DNA from: Atopsyche davidsoni
Lineage: Eukaryota; Arthropoda; Insecta; Trichoptera; Hydrobiosidae
Length of the DNA: 64,000 nt
NCBI GenBank assembly: GCA_022113835.1
Contig: JAILWY010000002.1
Span: 2,334,501-2,398,500, forward strand
Direction: 5' to 3'
Shown here: positions 60,001-64,000 of the stretch, piece by piece
How the letters are laid out: the number at the start of each line of letters is the position of its first letter
How positions within the stretch are numbered: the first letter of the stretch is position 1
The notes under the pieces: model-generated
The model's database searches: none
Told to the model about the DNA's origin: nothing
What the model saw: only the letters and a program-made list of their open reading frames with translations
Translations under genes and position numbers: made by a program

Positions 60001-61254
60001 CGTTCTTGTATATTTTTAACGTTTCGGTACAAGTAACGAGGCGATCTTTAAGAATTCAATATGGCTCTAGTGCCGGCACTGAAATGTCAGAAAACTCAAG
60101 AACGTAGCATTTCTATTCTACCTGTTGTTTCAGTATAATAAAAAAATCTTACTCTGCATAAAAATAAGCAAAGACAAATAGCAGCATCAGAGACGACATA
60201 ATTAGCCATGCGTGGACGATCTTATAACAGTGGTACTTGTATAAAAGAATCAGTACAAATGTCATAACAACAATCACGGCCATTAGGATCAAGGAATTGG
60301 CAGCGGCGTTCCATACTTTAGTACTCGTCTCATTGCTCTCTTCGTGAAAAGGTGTGTAAACTCTGAAAATTAAAATTCAATATTTACATAAACATTTTCA
60401 ATTAGATAGAAATTCTCAATGTCCAAGTATAGAAAAATAAATAACTTACAAATAAATATCTTTGACGTTATAAAAATGTATGGACGTAATAGTAGACACA
60501 ACTACAAGAATGCACAGGGACACCGGCACAAACAGCTTAATGACATGTTTGGCTCCGTAGCGAAGCTCCTCATCTGCTTCAAGGGCGTCATGGTCTCCTG
60601 CCTGTCCTCTGTTCCCCTGTATTGTCACATCCGGCACTGCCCCCTCATCAGTCTGCAAATAATATTATATAATAAATATATTTTTAAAAAACTACCTGAT
60701 AGATCAATAGCTTGTTCGCTTACTGATTATGGAATCCTACTTTTTATATATCTATAAAAAATATTTATTTTATTATGCAGGTTTAGTATGACACAGCTGA
60801 AATAGCTGATAAATACTACCTACTGCGTACCTACCCACCTCTTTCCTTGCAAGTTCCTACTACTACTCGTTCCCAGAATATCTGAGCTTGGGAAAATCTG
60901 GCCCTCGTGAATGAAAATGAGTAAAAACTCTATTTTATTGTGATATAAATATTAGAGCTAAGATCACTATGGAAGTATAGCAAAAGATTGGTAGACTGTA
61001 TAAATAAATAAATAAAAGTATAATAATTATAATAACAATGCTTTCAATGCAGATGCTAGTGAATTAAGTAATGCCGATAAGACTAGACTTGGCTTACTTA
61101 CCCCATAGTTGTTTGGCTGGGCGTCGGAGCGAGTTCGGCGTTTGCGGGCAAGACGTTCAGAGACCTCCCTGTCTGGGCGCGACTCCCCTACATGAGCGTC
61201 CATTAAGGCAGTGGTTTCTGTAGGTGAATCGAAGTCACTTTCTTCACCCGACAT
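57095..61254 (-). CDS. Psn: presenilin, catalytic subunit of gamma-secretase
   Basis: Exons in transcription order: 61254-61102, 60652-60450, 60362-60153, 59693-59473, 59395-59297, 59129-59001 (or to 59079), 57802-57632 (or from 57808), 57474-57362, 57250-57095. The long form is 1455 nt (484 residues); the short donor gives 458. The catalytic aspartates are present: Asp263, split across exons in VISVW-DLIAVL of TM6, and Asp404 in [19 protein letters not shown] of TM7 (the GxGD motif). PALP is at 450-453. The N-terminus is acidic/Ser-rich and cytosolic. The TM6-TM7 loop, with the endoproteolysis region, is Pro/Arg-rich. Role: intramembrane cleavage of Notch, APP-like and other substrates with nicastrin, Aph-1 and Pen-2. 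Two donors and two acceptors in the loop all keep frame, so alternative forms are likely. The gene is divergent from TRNT1. Confidence 0.96.
59993..60112. repeat. palindromic repeat family B, copy 2
   Basis: In a presenilin intron. The left arm (59993-60030, with 'gctgcgttcttg' and 'acgtttcggtac') and right arm (60070-60112, with 'gtgccggcactgaaatgtca' and 'caagaacgtagcattt') are imperfect reverse complements. Arm and loop sequences resemble copy 1 at 3568-3690, including 'gccattgtt' just outside the left arm. Confidence 0.7.
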
Positions 61255-62431
61255 TCATTTATATAGATTATGCTAAATTTGACAGTTATAATGCTCTTTC
61301 ATGACTAACCCGTCAGATTACCAGACCATAGTTTGTCTATGGTATACTCATTTAGTATTGTCACTACTTAAAAATTTGTATCCCCAAAAAAATCAATTAA
61401 AAAATAAGACTATTAAATAAAATGGGACGAACAATTTTTTTTATTATGACTGATTAAATTTATAAAATCTCACATTTCATTTTGAGCTTAAAACCTAAGT
61501 ATGTTTTATGACTTTGGAGCTAGATGACTTATGACTTTATTTTCTTTTATGTTAATTTACAATCGTTTTAGGGCTATGCTCACAATACGGTGTATGGCTA
61601 TCCCTTAATCCTGTGCACAGGTTGTGGGGTTTACAACATGTAGTTTAAGTGGTAGCGTACATGGATTTCTTTATTTTCGTTATTGAATTTGTATTGTGTT
61701 TGTATGATTAAATTCGTCCGGAGATATGATGCGTCGTGCTAAAGATAGTGTCGCTAAAAAAAAATACATACTATAGTGTAGTGCTGTATCAATTTTTGTT
61801 TAAATTTGTTTGACTTTTTCCCATAATGTGGCTATCAAAAAAGCTGGCAACCCAAAGTAAGTACTGTCGTTGCATACTGGTGTATGAACGTCATAATACG
61901 GGAGTCCAGATATTTTAATGGAAATGTTTTAAATAGTTTCTGATATTGACTAACTATGTTCTCAAGCTGGAGAGCTACTGGCAGATATATTAAATTATTT
62001 AAACGTTTAAATGAACATAATATCGTGGTATGTTTTACACGTTGTTGTATCTGTTTCTCATTTATATTTAGTCAAAATATGGTCACTTCCATTTTATTAG
62101 TTTGATAATAATGCAGTTAGCTATATTCACACTTGAACCATCTTCATGATGCCATATTTCAAGCAATACATATATTTTATCCAAAGATTAAGATTCACTA
62201 ATCATTATAATAAAATTTCTCAAATATTTATTGTTTTGGCGTGTATTATAAAAATATGTAATTATTGGATTGATTTATCAATATTTTTATCCAGCTTGTG
62301 TTGCATGTAATTTATCTGGTCACTGACACACAGAAAAAATCCCAAATCGTTTTGTACAATTTTTCATGACATTTTAGATACACAAGTATTCTTCTATTGT
62401 CAATCCAAAGTATTTTGTGAGACAACATAAA
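61255..62431. promoter_or_regulatory. divergent promoter region of presenilin and TRNT1
   Basis: It lies between the presenilin ATG (61254, -) and the first certain TRNT1 coding exon. It contains repeat family A (61571-61686). A possible TRNT1 first exon ends at 61856 (ATG 61826, MWLSKKLATQ, donor a|gtaagt). Joined to the acceptor before 62378 it would be out of frame with TRNT1 and would instead form an upstream ORF stopping just before ATG 62432. Confidence 0.4.
61571..61686. repeat. dispersed repeat family A, copy 3
   Basis: Collinear with 3247-3356: 'acaatacggtgtatggctat', 'cacaggttgtggggtttaca', 'agtggtagcgtacatggatt' and 'tattttcgttattg'. Located in the presenilin/TRNT1 divergent promoter region. 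Confidence 0.75.
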
Positions 62432-63419
62432 ATGGATGAATACTTGAAATGCAGAGATGATCCTGTAATTCTCAAGCTTGACACACCGGAGTTCAAGTCT
62501 ATCTTTACTCAAGAACTCTCTGACCTGAGAAAACTTTTCGATAAATATGGATTTGAAATGAGGCTTGCTGGTGGACCTGTAAGGTAAGAAATAATAAACT
62601 AAAACAGTATATAAACAGTAAAACCTAGTATATTTATACTCAATTGTTGAATATAGTATCATTGGGTATAGCTTCAACAGTCGTTGGACACATGATCGTT
62701 CAACATTGATATGTTTCTAGTATTAGTAATTTTTAGCTGTTTTTAAGTGTCTCGGAGAAATTAGAAAAAAAGAAGATATCTAAAATCTGCAATGCATATA
62801 TCTATAAAAATTATATTTTATATTGTATTATATAACAGAGACCTTCTCATGGGAAACACTCCAAAAGATTTAGACTTTGCAACAACAGCGACACCTACAG
62901 AAATGAAAGAAATTTTTACAAAAGAGGAGGTTCGCATGATCAACATGAATGGAGAGAAGCACGGAACCATCACAGCCAGGATAAATGATAAAGAAAACTT
63001 CGAAATCACAACATTGAGAATAGACATGGTCACTGATGGAAGACATGCGGAAGTACTTTTCACCAAAGAATGGAAGTTGGATGCCAACAGACGTGATCTC
63101 ACCATTAATTCAATGTTTCTCGGTATAAATTTACTTATTTCCATTATTACGACTAATACTGTTAGACTAAAGATATTTATAATTACTGGATAGTCAGGAT
63201 TGAAACTATATAACTAGTTCATCATAGACCAGTGATTGAATCTGAGAATATAAATGATAATGGTTATATATCATTCTTTGGCTTTGTTTCAGGCTTTGAT
63301 GGTTCTGTTTACGATTACTTTTATGGCTATGAAGATTTGTTGGCCAAAAGAGTTGCCTTTGTTGGCAATGCACACACCAGAATTAAAGAAGATTACTTGC
63401 GAATTTTACGATACTTCAG
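62432..63419 (+). CDS. TRNT1: CCA-adding tRNA nucleotidyltransferase, 5' part (continues past window)
   Basis: Exons 62432-62583, 62839-63122, 63293-63419, phases matching; at least 188 residues. ATG 62432 is the first sure Met. The exon is open upstream to an acceptor at 62377/62378 (18 more codons in frame), so a mitochondrial presequence could be added by an unseen exon. Class II nucleotidyltransferase motifs are in order: LAGGPVRDLLMG (Gly-Gly and Arg-Asp), [10 protein letters not shown] with the metal-binding Dx[27 protein letters not shown], then [15 protein letters not shown] and [14 protein letters not shown]. The last exon ends in a split Arg codon, and the expected FYGRI continuation is not found before 64000, so the rest lies outside. 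Role: adds or repairs the 3' CCA of tRNAs in cytosol, nucleus and mitochondria. Confidence 0.93.
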
Positions 63420-64000
63420 GTAAAATAAATATATTCCACTACATCAGGACAACCCATCCTTTGTCTGAAACTTGAACAAAACTGAAATAATATTTAGTAT
63501 AAATATAAATATATCATGATGGAATTCTACCTAGTACTTTTTGTCAAAAATATTGAATATATTAAAATTGAAATAAATAAAGTAAATATTATAAATTCAT
63601 GATTTCAAATTCCAAGGCTATTTAGAGATGTTATTATTTAAATGTGGATTGTCTGTAATTTTCCTGTTAACAGCGAGACAAATTCCGGAGATGAAATAAA
63701 TCTGACCTCTAATTTCTTCTCACTGCTTGCTCATCTGCCTACCTTCCATTTATGGTCTCAAATTCTTGCAGAATTTTTGTTTTGTGGATTGGTCTTTTTT
63801 TCGTTTGCCAAGAAATTTAATGTTGCAATTCGTCACCTACCCACCTGCGATGTCATTAGTGAATCATTGGCTGCTAAATATACTATAATAGTATTATATT
63901 TTACTTGTACTTTTGAAGCTAATTCTTAAAATTTACTGCTATTTTGATTTTTTGTAACTGTACCACTTGGGACATAAAAAAACATACTTTGAAAGGAGAC
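63420..64000. other. TRNT1 intron up to window end
   Basis: No exon with the expected TRNT1 continuation is visible. A family C repeat copy lies at 63519-63565. The 95-codon ORF at 63642-63929 does not match TRNT1 and has no recognisable motif. Confidence 0.5.
63519..63565. repeat. dispersed repeat family C, copy 4
   Basis: 'ggaattctacctagtacttt' followed by 'tgtcaaaaatattgaat', the closest relative of the copy at 11095-11137. Confidence 0.6.

Noticed and set aside
63642..63929. 95-codon ORF as next TRNT1 exon
   Set aside because: The expected continuation after RILRYFR is a FYGRI-like sequence; this ORF has none of it and lacks a donor in phase.
1..64000. CRISPR arrays, operons, integrative elements or bacterial-type systems
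   Set aside because: No regularly spaced direct repeats, no compact unspliced gene clusters; all genes are intron-rich eukaryotic genes.

Overview
The window looks like an insect nuclear genome: it is AT-rich, its genes are split by GT-AG introns, one gene carries a ZAD zinc-finger-associated domain (an arthropod family), and degraded mariner-like, RTE-like and MITE-like elements are scattered through introns and gaps. Short matches to repeat types common in hemipterans exist, but I cannot name a species. Eight protein genes can be assembled by joining exons with matching phase. Every complete model sums to a whole number of codons.

Layout: (1) 1-12787, a transposase relic, then a GC-rich promoter and synaptotagmin 14/16-like gene (+) with a 7.6 kb first intron full of repeats. 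(2) 16598-26261, a 23-exon Golgi alpha-mannosidase II gene (+). (3) 26262-35194, a mostly empty AT-rich stretch holding a two-exon ZAD-only gene (+) and a possible two-exon 36-residue ORF. (4) 35195-38501, IFT54/TRAF3IP1 (-), divergent from a 13-14 finger C2H2 gene (+, 39670-44052). (5) 47508-48466, a short Vti1b-type SNARE (-), divergent from an APMAP/strictosidine synthase-like gene (+, 48781-52037). (6) 57095-61254, presenilin (-), divergent from a CCA-adding tRNA nucleotidyltransferase gene (+, 62432 onward) that runs off the right edge.

Three head-to-head pairs (IFT54/zinc finger, Vti1b/APMAP, presenilin/TRNT1) probably share promoter regions. Several products act in the secretory or membrane system (Syt14, Man II, Vti1b, APMAP, presenilin), but nothing in the sequence shows them to be a functional cluster. 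I found no operon-like, CRISPR or defence system. The points most worth a second look are the ZAD-only gene with the adjacent small ORF, the Vti1b gene without a visible Habc domain, the two in-frame splice donors in the presenilin loop, a 46-bp perfect hairpin in a syt14 intron, and several small repeat families shared between distant introns.
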